Shown in pieces: positions 1 through 11,839 of a DNA stretch of 64,000 nucleotides (position 1 is its first letter; each line of letters opens with the position of its first letter). Source of the DNA: Pyrenochaeta sp. MPI-SDFR-AT-0127 (taxonomy: Eukaryota > Ascomycota > Dothideomycetes > Pleosporales > Cucurbitariaceae). The DNA lies in contig JAGTJM010000020.1 in the NCBI GenBank assembly GCA_020747015.1, forward strand, positions 1 to 64,000, given 5' to 3'. A program made the translations under genes and the position numbers. Below the pieces are notes generated by a model. It saw only the letters and a program-made list of their open reading frames with translations. It did not search any database and was not told where the DNA came from.

Positions 1-92
1 AGGCGGAAGACTTTGGGGAGGCATACACTGATGAGCTCAAGGAGAAGGAACAGGAATTGAGAAAAAAGGCTGGAGATATTTCGAAGCAGTAG
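1..92 (+). CDS. 3' end of a truncated gene, function unknown
   Basis: An open frame enters from the left edge (first whole codon at position 3) and ends at TAG 90-92, giving about 29 residues. The piece is strongly charged and helix-like, ending in the motif ELRKKAGDISKQ. That looks like the C-terminal helix of a cytosolic protein, but I do not recognise the family. The composition is unlike the AT-rich sequence that follows. It could be a chance frame, since only 90 bases are visible. Confidence 0.35.
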   Translation, partial: AEDFGEAYTDELKEKEQELRKKAGDISKQ

Positions 93-1638
93 AAGTCTGC
101 CCGTTGAATATACCAGATCAGCAAAATATATCGTCGTTGGAGATACGACTAGTGCTAGGTTCAATTTCTCGTGTTGAAGGCGGATGAGTAGGATTCACGA
201 TAAAAGATTTTGAATGAGGCACGGATTTGAATTGTTATTGGCTGACATTTCTTTCCTGCACGAAGATATTTCTATTCGCCCCAAGATATGTTCCACACTC
301 AACAGTCAAGAACTAGGCGACGTGCACAAATTTCGCTGACTAGTTGCAATTCCATTAAACCTCAAACACTGTATAAACAATACTGTTATGTACGTTTACG
401 TGACTGCGACTTGCCCAATATAACTACCTTCGTGGTGGATTTGCCTATATTTTAGTGGAGATCTAGTACCAATTCGCGCCTTATGTTAGTTAGACGTGGC
501 CGTATCTACGAGCAAATCGATGTAGGATCTCGCTTTTCGAGGGGTTTTTTTTTAAGTGGTTGGGGGTACCCAATTAGAGAACGCTTTGATCTTAACACAC
601 TAGACAGCGAGATGTAAGGATCTGAAGCGGTGGAATGTTTTCGTATGCAACGCTCTAATTAGTGTTAATACTGGTGTGGCGAGTCCGCCGGAGGTAATCG
701 CTATTTTATAGACGACCGAGGATTTGATTGTTTAAGTTCCAAGATAAGTGCTAAAATTAGTGATTTGAAATTATCTGTCTATCGTGACCAAACAAGAAGG
801 TTCCATATAGAACGACACGCCGAGATAGCTCGACACTTGAGACAACCATATTATCGACTCCTGACCGACTCACTCATAGCGTAGAGTGCTGCTACACTAA
901 GGGGGATGAACATTGGAAAGCGGGGTTATGTGTTTCAGCTCCCCATACTATGGTACGCTCGCTAAAAACGCTTGGCACTGGGTGCTGCCACGCAGCCCGA
1001 GTCCCCTACCGCACATCCGAAGGGTTCCGACTGCACGATATTCAACGTTAGTGAAGCACGTTGCTATTAGTTGTAAGATTTGGACCAATGGTCTTGCTCA
1101 GCAACGATTGAAGAACATCAAAGCTGACATCGCAAGTTGCGAAGCGGGGTAGCCTCGACTAGGTTGTCATCTGGAGATCTCGATCGCTGCTAGTGGTATG
1201 ATTCTAGCTTGGGCTAAGAGGGTGTTCTTTCAGACTCCTCTCAAAAGAGCGATAGCGGCTTGGCCACTCCTGCTGGAGATTCAACAACCCTTGCGCAGCA
1301 GTGCTTGTGAAAATTGGCGAAATAACATCATATTAGTTTCCAACAGTGCAATTCTTGCCTCTTTTGGTAGCTATTCTTACTGCAAGCACAGAGGATACTC
1401 GCTGCGCATATAAATGCTTGTTAGGTCTAGACTCCTTGGACATCAGCGGTAAAAATCGTCTTGCTGTCCCCTACTGGACTTCCTTTGCATCTTTCAATTG
1501 ATTCCCATAACCCAAAAAAACGAAATTGTCAAGTTCAAGCCAAGAAGCTTTGATTCAAGTCCAAACTACTCTGACAAGAATCTAAAGGCTAGCATACGAC
1601 GAGAGTTCGAACCAGAGTTAGAACGAGAGTTAGAAGAG
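93..1638. other. intergenic gap, no gene seen
   Basis: This 1.5 kb stretch holds only short frames without recognisable sequence. There is a T9 run near 545-553. The part next to the ABC transporter gene is presumably its promoter and 5' leader. The transporter frame is open upstream to about 1498, but without an ATG before 1639. Confidence 0.5.
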
Positions 1639-4600
1639 ATGGACGCAATGTCATCTGATACAACGGCAAGGGTTAGCAATGCGGGAAAACGGATAGAGCT
1701 CACACGCATCGCTGCTGAGCTTCACGACATTGATTTCGGAGACCCTGCTCTGGATCCTAGCAGTCCAAATTTTGACATTGACAAATGGGCCAGAACGGTC
1801 GTGCGCGCCGCTGATAAAGCAGGAGTCAAGTTCCGGCGGTGTTCTTTCGCGTTCAAGAATTTGATTGTGTCTGGGTCTGGATCCACCGCTTGTTTCCAGT
1901 CGAACATAGCGTCGGTCTTCATGGCTCCGTTCCGGATGCACGAGTATGTCAACTTCGAAAAGAAACCAAGAAAAGTCATATTGAATGGTTTTGATGGCGT
2001 GACAAAGTCTGGCGAGATGCTGCTGGTCCTGGGGCGTCCTGGCAGTGGATGTTCTACCTTCCTGAAAGCCGTGTCAGGCGAGCTTTACGGGTTGAAGGTA
2101 GACAAAAACTCTGGCTTTGTCTATAATGGTATTGCTACTCTGACGTATATCTATAGGACCTCGTACTAACTGGCAACAGGTATTACCCAAGAGGAGATGA
2201 TTCGAGAACACAAAGGAGAAATCGTCTATAACTCGGAAGTTGACAAACACTTTCCGCATCTGACAGTCAGAGAGACCTTGGAATTTGCGGCTACAGTGCG
2301 CACTCCACGAAATCGTGTCTTGAGCGTTTCCCGGAAAAAGAATGTAAAGCGAGTCACCGCAGTCGTAATGGCGATCTGCGGCTTGACTGATACACAGAAC
2401 ACCAAAGTGGGCAATGACTATGTTCGGGGAGTATCTGGAGGTGAAAGAAAGGTGAGACCAAAAAGTAGCTGATCCAAGTGTGTACTAAGCTACTCTAGCG
2501 TGTTAGTATCGCTGAGATGATATTGGCAGCGTCTTCGATCGGTTGTTGGGACAATAGTACGCGTGGGCTTGATTCTGCAACCGCACTTGAGTTCGTCCAT
2601 ACTTTGAGAACAAGTGCAGATATCATCGGGACCACACATGCTGTTGCGATCTACCAAGCGTCTCAAGCAATGTACGAAGTCTTTGATAAGGTCATTGTTC
2701 TTTATGAAGGTCGGGAGATATACTTTGGACCTACCAGAGCTGCGAGGTCATATTTCGAAGGGATGGGTTGGCATTGTCCACCACGTCAAACTACCGCCGA
2801 CTTCCTCACCTCTGTCACGAATCATAAAGAAAGGCAACCACGTCCTGGCTATGAGACTGTAGTGCCTCGGACACCCGAAGAATTTGTGAGCTATTGGAAT
2901 GCGTCAACAGACTACAAAGCGCTTCTAGCAGAGATTCAGCAGCATGATCGTGAAATATCTGATCATGTTGCTGCTGACGAGTTTAGAGCATCACGCCAGG
3001 CCGCCCAATCGCATAACCTACGTGTTAAATCTCCGTATACTGTCAGCATTCCAATGCAGATCAAAGCATGCACCACACGTGCATATCAGCGTTTATGGAA
3101 TGACAAGGCATCGACATTGACAGTGGTACTTGGTCAAGTCATCATGGCGCTTGTCGTTGGGTCCATCTTCTTTGGAACACCCGACAATACTAACAGCTTC
3201 TTTGCAAGGGGTTCAACATTGTTCTTCGCCACTCTACTCAATGCTCTCATCGCCGTCACCGAGATCAACAGCCTATACCAACAGAGGCTAATCGTTGAGA
3301 AACAGGCTTCTTATGCGTGAGGCTACCTATCCATATTTCTAAGTTGAACCTTAGAGGCCCCCTAAACTGTCGTCGCTGTCTTGCCATATAATTCGACGCT
3401 GATATTTTGAGTAGGTTCTGCCATCCTTTTGCTGAGGCATTGGCAGGCATCATATCGGATGCGCCTGTCAAGCTCATCATTGCAACCCTCTTCAACTTGA
3501 TCTTGTACTTCCTCGCAGGCCTTCGCCCAGAACCCTCACAATTCTTCATTTTCTTTCTTTTCACCGTTTTGCTAAGATTCACCATGTCAGCAATGTTCCG
3601 AGCAGTGGCCGCGTTCACAAAGACAATCTCCCAAGCTCAGGCCATTGCAGGTATCTTGGTTTTGGTTATTGTGATCTACACAGGGTACACAATTCCCCGC
3701 GCATACATGCATCCGTGGTTTAAATGGCTCAACTGGATAAACCCTTTGGCATATGCGTTCGAGGCGCTTATGGTAAACGAGTTTCATGGAAGAGAATTCC
3801 CATGCGCAAGGTACTTCATTTCGAGTGCCTCGGTACCTATGTTACTGACTCCTGGTTAGCTTCGTCCCTGCCAATCCAAATTTTACCGGCGAAACCTTCA
3901 TCTGCTCAGTTTCGGGTGCTGTTGCAGGACAAACAACTGTCTCTGGCGACAGCTATGTCCAAGTCAGCTTCGAATATAGTTATTCTCACATTTGGCGTGA
4001 CCTTGGGATCCTGATTGCTTTCTGGGTGTTCTTTCTTGCGGCCTTTCTTCTTGCAACGGAGCTAAACTCCAATACGTCGAACACAGCCGAAGTTTTACTT
4101 TTCCTCCGAGGCCGTAGGTCAATGCCTATCTGTGAAACCACGGACCATATTGGTAGTGCTCACGACCAGCCTGACCCTCTATTGGCAGGTGCCGCTCGGG
4201 ACGCCACCCAGATGAGGACAAATGGGGCTATCCGGCCGCAGATGAGTGTTTTTACCTGGCGTGATGTTGTCTACCAAATTCATACTAAAGATGGACCCCG
4301 GACATTGTTGGATCATGTTTCTGGATGGGTTAAACCAGGTACACTGACGGCGCTGATGGGAGTTTCCGGCGCTGGTAAGACAACGCTACTTGACGTTCTT
4401 GCTCAAAGAACCTCTGTTGGAGTTGTCACTGGAGATATGTTTGTCAATGGAAAGGCATTGGAATCAAACTTCCAACGCAGAGCTGGTACGTAATCCTATG
4501 AAACATATAGTCTTTTTTCAGAAATGCTGACCCTGGGACAGGCTATGTTCAGCAACAGGACGTTCATCTTGAAACCTCAACAGTCCGTGAAGCGTTACGA

Positions 4601-6620
4601 TTTAGCGCAATGCTCCGGCAGCCCAAAGCTGTATCGACCAAGGAAAAGTACGATCATGTGGAGGATGTGATCAAGGTTTGCATTCCATAATCTCTACTAT
4701 ACGTGGCGTATTGACCAAATTGAAGATGCTCGACATGGATGAGTTCTCTGAGGCTATTGTCGGTGTCCCTGGAGAAGGTCTCAACGTGGAGCAACGAAAG
4801 TTGCTCTCTATTGGAGTGGAACTAGCGGCCAAACCAACCCTTTTGGTTTTTCTCGACGAACCGACAAGCGGCCTTGATTCACAGAGCTCATGGGCCATTA
4901 TTGGGTTCCTCCGGAAACTCGCCAATAATGGTCAGGCTATCCTTGCCACCATTCACCAACCCAGCTCCATTCTGTTCCAAGAATTTGACCGTCTCCTTTT
5001 CTTAGCCAAGGGTGGTAAAACTGTATACTTCGGCGACATAGGCCCTAATTCAGGGACGCTGCTTGACTACTTCGAACGACATGGTGCCAGACCCTGCGGC
5101 AAGTCAGAGAATCCTGCCGAATACATTCTGGAGACAGTAACAACCGGAGCAAGTGGTAAGTCCGGACAGAGTTGGCCTGACATATGGAGGGCGAGCGAAG
5201 AACTTGCATGTGTCAAATCCGAACAGGAGAGCATTCACCAGGAGATGCGTGGCAGGACCATAGAATCCACAGGTGGTGATCATGATGAGTTTGCCACGCC
5301 ATTGTCCACCCAGATTCTTTACAACACTGTTCGGGTTTTCCAACAATACTGGCGTACACCTTCCTATATCTTGGGGAAGTTCCTGCTTGGTGGAGTATCA
5401 GCCTTGTCAGCATCCATTCAAACCCTATAGGTGTTACGATGCTCACATGAAATAGATTCATTGGGTTCTCCTTTTTCGAGTCGAATAACTCTCTCCAGGG
5501 CATGCAAAATGCTGTGTTTAGCATTTTCATGCTGACCTCGATTCTCAATTCGCTCGTTCAACAGGCCAGTCTACCGAATGTAATGGATTTTTGCGTTGCT
5601 GATTTAGGGTATAGATAATGCCTCGCTTCATTCTGCAAAGGTCGCTTTATGAGGTCCGTTATTGATCCGAGGTAATGTCTTGAGGGACTGTGAAGCTGAC
5701 TGAGCCGAGCAGGTTCGCGAGCGCCCTTCTAAAGTTTACTCGTGGGCCGCCTTCATCCTCGCGAACATTATAGTCGAAATTCCTTACCAAATATTTCTTA
5801 GCATTTTGGTTTATGCGTGTTACTATTATCCAGTATTTGGGTGCGGCTTCCATTGCAGCAGCGTGTGCAACATTTCCTCCGCTGACAGGCACTAGGATTC
5901 AGTCTTCAGAACGTCAAGTACTCATCATGCTCTTCTGTATTCAGATCTTCACTTTTGCTAGTACATTTGCGCACATGATTATAGCCGCATTGCCAGATGC
6001 CCAGACTGCTGGGACTGTTGCAACGCTCCTCTTTTCTATGACCATGATATTTAATGGGTGAGCAAACACAATGGCAATAGAAAAGCTAGTGAGCTCATCA
6101 GCACAGTGTTTTTCAACCGCCTAACGCTCTCCCGAGTTTCTGGATCTTTATGTATCGCGTAAGTCCTTTGACATATATTGTCGGCGGCATCGCAGCAGCT
6201 GGCCTACACGGTCAGCCTATCAAATGCTCGGATACTGAGACCAGTGTTTTCAATCCCCCAAGTGGCTTTACATGTGGCGCCTATCTCGAACCCTACCTCG
6301 AAGAAGCACCCGGTCAGCTCTACAATCCGACTGCGACGTCTCAGTGCCAGTATTGCCCTTTGTCAGACTCTGACCAGTTTCTCTCCCTCTCTTCCATATC
6401 GTGGAACACATGTTGGCGAAACTTTGGTATTGTGTGGGCTTATATTATCTTCAACATTTGTATGACAATAACGCTTTACTATGTCTTCAGGGTTAAACAG
6501 TGGGGTGCATCGAAGCCAACTAAAAGATTCAGCAAAGGTAAGGCTTGGTTCCAGCTGACAGGATTATATGCGAAGTCTATCTTCGCTATGTGGTGGGGCG
6601 AAGCGCTGAATTCAGTTTGA
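1639..6620 (+). CDS. PDR-type (ABCG, CDR1-like) ABC multidrug transporter
   Basis: Full-size pleiotropic-drug-resistance pump of the plasma membrane, expected to export xenobiotics, azoles or lipids using ATP. My model has 12 exons: 1639-2128, 2180-2451, 2499-3316, 3415-3810, 3860-4485, 4542-4675, 4726-5405, 5456-5564, 5615-5653, 5713-5840, 5896-6057 and 6107-6620. It gives about 1455 residues, normal for the family. The domain order is NBD1-TMD1-NBD2-TMD2. NBD1 has the fungal degenerate Walker A GRPGSGCST, signature VSGGERKRVS and Walker B region WDNSTRGLDSATALEF. NBD2 has the canonical GVSGAGKTT, the divergent signature LNVEQRKLLSIGVELAAKP and FLDEPTSGLDS. Two sets of hydrophobic helices follow the NBDs. 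Every junction keeps codon phase and restores family sequence. Intron 8 appears to use a GC donor (CAG|GCCAGT). The start is the first ATG in frame; a further 5' exon cannot be excluded. Nothing shows it is broken. Confidence 0.93.
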
Positions 6621-7874
6621 AAGTCCTCTTAGTGGCTAAGACTTTTTTCGTAAAAAACTAATTATATAATATTGTATTGTTTCAGACTTTATTAAGCGTG
6701 AGCAAAGAAAGTATTCTCAAATCAGATTATATCTCCCGCCCAAATTTAGAAGAAGCGGCTGCACGGCCAGCATGTGTCTTGTCTAAACTAACTAGCCGTA
6801 TCATTTCCCAACATCTTAGAGATCAGCATATGGGACACGATTAAGTAAATACTAGTCGAGGGACAACGCCAATCATGCTACACACGTCTCAAATCACCCT
6901 GTCCTGCCCGTGTCCTACCGCAGTCCTTACTTAGTTTTATCTTAAGGTGCAAGCACATATATTACAAAATAAGGTAACCCTAAATCAGATTATCTATTCA
7001 GCGTTGATTAGGCATATTAAGGGTGCAGGCAAGTGTTTACGAATAACCTCAATACGCTACAAAGATTTTGTCTCTCTCAGTAAAACCTAAACTATGAACG
7101 CTATAGCTAGACATGATTTTTCACTACTCCTCGAGGGAAATACATCATACGCTCAATTCAAAGCTCCCACACCCGTTCCTTGAAGTAGCTAGCTACATAC
7201 CCTAAACTGCGTCTCCCCTTTTCGCAGGAATACTAAGTGGAGTATTGTTGTCCCAATCAATAGACCGGTTCCAATATCAGGACTACAGGATCATATCGCA
7301 GGCGATATAAAGTGCCAAAGCAGATATCGTATCTTGCAGGTTAATTTTCACATGACTCTTCATTAGATGGCCGTATCTCAGTAAAGATTTTCGTATATCA
7401 AGGAGCTAATAGCGATTGAGTTGTAGGCCCGTGCGCGCACACTGCAAATATCAACAAAGCGCATACAAACAGCGAGTGCCAGAGTCGCTTCTACAACATA
7501 AACCTTCCATTGAAGCGGTTCTGCTACAGCCGTAAGAACCTTTTAATCGTTCTTCCAATAAAGGAGCGTCAATCACGTCCACATCAGGATCAGTGTGTTT
7601 TGGCATTATCATCGTCCTTGCAGGTACTGCTAGGGACCTTCAGTTCTCAGTAAGAGACGTCATTGATGGCCTTAACCAACTATATAGCGGTTACCAGATT
7701 ATATGGTGGAAATGCTACAGCTGGTTCTTTTAGAAAAAGTCATAAGCACGTTGACACTGCAGTTCCCGAGTCAGAGTCAGTGAATGTGATCTCTTGAAAC
7801 CAAAGTTTCTCAATTTTCTAGGGTGCAATAAAGTGCGATAGTGTTGATCGTAATACTGCTTATAGTGTGAAGCT
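6621..7874. other. intergenic gap between convergent genes
   Basis: A 1.25 kb AT-rich region between the 3' ends of the ABC transporter and the K+ channel genes. It should hold both 3' UTRs. I find no open frame or repeat that I can support. Confidence 0.5.
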
Positions 7875-9801
7875 TCAAGCGTCATGCGATGCTACTACAT
7901 TCAGCGATGCAACAAGCTCGCTCGAAAGCCATGACGATATCCACTTTGACTCGTTTTGCAATAAGATAGGTGTACCCTGAGAAGCCCAATTAATCGAACG
8001 CCGAGGAGATAGTGCAATAGAAATCCTTATTGTATGATTGCACCTGCTTCTGAGCTCGCCATCTTGCTGCGTATTCGTATTAAAGCGCTTATGCCATGTC
8101 GCACGTCCCATTAACTCGATATAATGTGCCCACTCTTCATAAGAATACTTCTTCCCAGGCTCAGGCATAATATCATTGATAACCACACCGAGTTCTTTCG
8201 CTAAAATCTGGCAATGTAGTCGAGTTTGGTCTCGAGGTATTCGGCGTGGCATCTTTCCTTGTGGCTGGGAGGGTTCTCCTTGTTCGGGCAGGGTCAACTT
8301 CGGCAACCCACCGGCCCTTTTGGAATCTAACTCATTGTTCGTTATCCCGCCTTCTGCTATCTTTACGGCACGGAAACCGGACCCCAGTGGCATGCGGGCA
8401 GACTCTGGAGAGCGCGGAACAGGCATCATGTAACGTCGGCGGCGGTTAATTAGTCTTAGGAAAAAAGGCGCTAATCCACGAAACGTTCCATAGACCGTAT
8501 CTACTGAATTGTTGATGAATATTGTCAGGATAGGTACAGAAAATAGGCTCCAGACCACGAAGAATGGTTTGCAAGATTCACTATTGGGTATATAATCTCC
8601 GTAGCCAATGGTCAAAAGTGAGACGTAAGAGAAGTAAACGGATATCCCGTAGGTCCACGAATTGTCCTTTTCGGCTAGATTGAAGATTGAGGCCCCTCCG
8701 AGTAGTAATACAAGAATGAAGAAGACGGACAGCGCATATGCCGTTCGACTGCATCTTCTTTCAGCATCTAAGGGAATACGACGGACCAGGTTGAATGTGG
8801 TTTCTTCATCCATGAAAACAGATGTTTCAGCCATTTCTAGAAGGCTCTTTTCAAGACGTTCTCTTGATAACTCTACCCAATGATTTGTGAGTCGGTCGCG
8901 TCCCTTCAATAGAAGCCTTCGCACAGAGATAACAAACAATGCTACAAGCGCAATACCACCAATTGCGTAGGGGAGCAAGAGACCTCGTCCAATCGCGGTT
9001 TTAGGTGTCAACACTCCGCCCAGGCCAATTGTTAAAAGCGTAAAGTCCGCCCAGAATACTGAGTCAAGGAACGACCAGTTTTCCACATGTGCGTATAATG
9101 CAGCGCCCAGGAGAAGGTACGCTATGAGCGCAATGAATTGGCGGAACAGGTTAGCTCGAGTGCTCTCCATCCTCGGCGGCACAGAGTAGTACTTGTTGAT
9201 CAGCCCAAATCCATGCAAAAACACGCAAACAAGAGTGGCAATGGAAAGCACCGCCGATATTGTAGCATAATGATATGCTTGCGTGAAATGGTAATTTCCA
9301 GACATCTTGAGCCACGAAGCTGAATGACGCGTGGCAATCAGTAGACTGATAAGGATGGAGGATTGGATCAGAAGCCCAACAGTGCAAATGACAAATGAGA
9401 TCTTACTCCAGACACAAAAAAAATTCGTTGCGCTCGAGATGAATCCTGAGCCTACAGTGATCGCATTAAGCACAATGAACCTAGAATGTCAGACACTAGT
9501 CATGAAGTGTTCGATCGGGGCTCGGCTCTCAAACATACCATGTGGGATTCTCGAGGATGCGTGTGTGAATGCCATCCTGATTCTGAACTGCAATGTGGGT
9601 CCAGCCGGTGGTAAGGGAGCAGGCACTGAAACCCGTGGCTAATGGACCCAACGTGCCGGTAAGCAGAGGGCACACTTCCAAGGCGAACCACCACCGACTG
9701 TCCACAGGATATTGTAAACAAGTTGTATCCTTATATCATAACGTCCCTTACCTTAGACGAACGGTAGACTGATATTCTCCTGCTCTAGGTGGTGTCGGCA
9801 T
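7875..9801 (-). CDS. TOK1-like outward-rectifying two-pore K+ channel
   Basis: Plasma-membrane potassium channel of the fungal TOK type (eight helices, two pore loops per subunit). Exons are 9752-9801, 9539-9697 and 7875-9480, giving about 604 residues. The first ATG is 9801, and both introns are GT-AG with phase kept. The N-terminal part has paired hydrophobic helices. Pore loop 1 carries TIGLGG and pore loop 2 carries TIGYGD, the K+ selectivity filters; the asymmetric first filter is usual in fungal TOK channels. A helix RGLLLPYAIGGIALVALFVI follows pore 1. The charged cytosolic tail has a YSYEEWAHYIELMGRATWHKR-like segment (family: W..Y..LMG). The last 60 residues are less conserved, although a QNESKWISSWLSSEL segment near the end still resembles the family. 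Confidence 0.9.
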
Positions 9802-10183
9802 TGTAGGTTCGCGGCAGGACGTTAACCGGAGACATGCACTGCGAAATGCGAGGCTGGCTCACTCATCAATATATTGATAAAATTCAAGGCTAGAGTGCCA
9901 ATATAGATGGGGATTGGTTAACTTATAGGTGGAAAAAGCTAAAGCCCCTTAGTGGAGGAATTGTTACAAATCATATTGACACGTTATGTGGGTATAGTAA
10001 GGAAAGTTGTGAAATCACTTTGCAACATCCAAAATGAGTCTTCATTGACGCGTATCGTTGTCAAACGGGAATTTGGGCAGGTATACTACGGATTTCGAAG
10101 GCCTAGATATCTGTGTTGCAAAGATTGTGCAGTATGAACTTCCCTGATTTCCGGTAACCAATCATTGACTCCACGATTATAGA
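9802..10183. other. short intergenic gap
   Basis: About 380 bases between the 5' end of the K+ channel gene and the 3' end of the small aegerolysin-like gene. It must hold the channel promoter. No gene is visible. Confidence 0.45.
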
Positions 10184-10623
10184 TCATGGCGTATTCCCTA
10201 AATATGAGGAGCTCATTAGCCTGATGATGAACACATACGAACAGTTGTGCGTAATCTTGACATACTGAAGATGAAAACGACTGTGCCATGTGTCCCTGAT
10301 CCCCCCTGGACTTCTAAATTAAACCCTTTTGCTGGGGCGTTTCCTTGATAACTATTCCTCCCAAAGAACGGAATTTTCCATGATACCAACACCAGCTGGT
10401 CAGGCGCATCACCTGCAATATGGTACGTAACACTACCTTTTGTACCCCTTCCAACTCCTCTCGATTCGGACTTCCATAACCCACATTCTCCCGCAAGGAT
10501 GGATAATGGTGGTCCTTGATCCACTGCCCATGCGCCTTGATGAAGTTGCTGAGGCGGCGTTTTCAGGCACAACTCCTCGTTCGTTCGATTTAAGAACACC
10601 ACTAATGTGCTTCTATTGAACAT
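10184..10623 (-). CDS. small aegerolysin-like / ET79-like beta-sandwich protein
   Basis: A short protein of about 123-135 residues without a signal peptide. The order of motifs fits the aegerolysin-type membrane-lipid-binding family that also includes bacterial ET79/Cry34-like proteins: an N-terminal strand with NRT, then CGLWKSES, GTKGSVTYHI, a PFFGRNSY segment (family: NPF.GSNSY) and a glycine-rich GGSGTHGTVVFIF strand at the end. The ATG is at 10623. The unspliced frame stops at 10216 (135 residues). A good GTATGT donor at 10265 with acceptor at 10198 would instead add RNTP and stop at 10184, ending right after the last strand, which I prefer. Family members bind sphingolipids or act with a partner. 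No pore-forming MACPF partner is seen nearby. The assignment is from motif pattern only. Confidence 0.6.
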
Positions 10624-11839
10624 TTTACAGTTAAGCTGACTACAGAAGTAAGTTACAGCGCACCTTTCACTATTTTTAATACTGTACTTACGTCACTTTA
10701 CTAGGTATACCTGGTTAATTAAATGCCTGGAAGTGTAAATAATAGTAAGGCATCAAGAAAGCTAATAGAGTCTCTATAGATGGCTGGGATATATAGCGGT
10801 ATTTATTGTAGTTTTTACATCATACCAAATTTTGGCCTCATTACTTCTAGAGTCTCCTTGTCTTGTGATTGCTGTTCAATTACTATGTTTCTGTTGCGGC
10901 AGGCACGTGGAGCCAACAATTAACACGAACACAGGAATTAGCTCACGTCTAGCTCTCATGACTTTTCTCAAACCACATTGTCCCGTGGTTCCGTCGTTTC
11001 CTACCTATCAGCCTATGCAGCTATACTTAGCGCCCCACCCGCTAGCCAATCATCAGTTTCAGCTAGGAATGCCAAGGAGAACAAAGACTCTTTCAGCAGT
11101 GGCAACTTCCGACAAGCTATAATTATTAGAGCATTCGCGACTTTGCAGCGAGCTGAGATCGGCTGCATGATCCCCTGAGTTTGTAGTCTCATCACATTCA
11201 GACGCCGCAATTTCAGGACTGAGATGAAGTGACGCGGTTCCGAGTTTGACAAGGGTTATCCCTGTACGTGATGATGCCATTTGATTGATATGGGTCTCTT
11301 TCGTCAAACTATTTCAAGCAGTGGAGTTATCAAGCGCGAGTTAAGTTTGGTTGACAAATCTTGTAGCATGAGTGACGGCTCGCAACGCATGTGTGAATTG
11401 GGCCACCTCCTCAAAGGGTTACCTTTTAGCTTCTTTTTATGGCTTACTAAAAGAGGGGGGCCGTATCTTCCGATAACGAAATGATGCGCAAGGCCGTAGT
11501 TAGCAAACCAGGACCAACTAAGCCTCTTACATCTCTGTACTACATCTCGATAAGCAGATTTGTCATGTATACTATTAGTATTAGTAGTTTTTGCATGAGG
11601 TAATGTTTTCTGAGTAATAGCTCTCCGAGGGACTTACTCTATAGAGCCGGCGTAATTAAAAGCTTCGTGTAAATGAAAGTTACCAGCAGCTTTAGGGCAA
11701 CGCCCTGTCCTCCGGAGGACTGAAACACGATAACGGGCTTTTATCAAGTGTAACACAACTCTACTTCCTTCAAGATCTATTCACTATTCATAGCGATAAA
11801 AACACTTCATAAGGCATTGAACATTCAATAACGAGTGCG
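10624..11839. other. intergenic gap, shared upstream region
   Basis: Divergent 1.2 kb region between the aegerolysin-like gene (minus) and the phospholipase B gene (plus), so both promoters lie here. There is an AT-rich patch around 10670-10830 and a TTAGTATTAGTAG stretch near 11573-11588. No coding sequence is supported. Confidence 0.5.
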
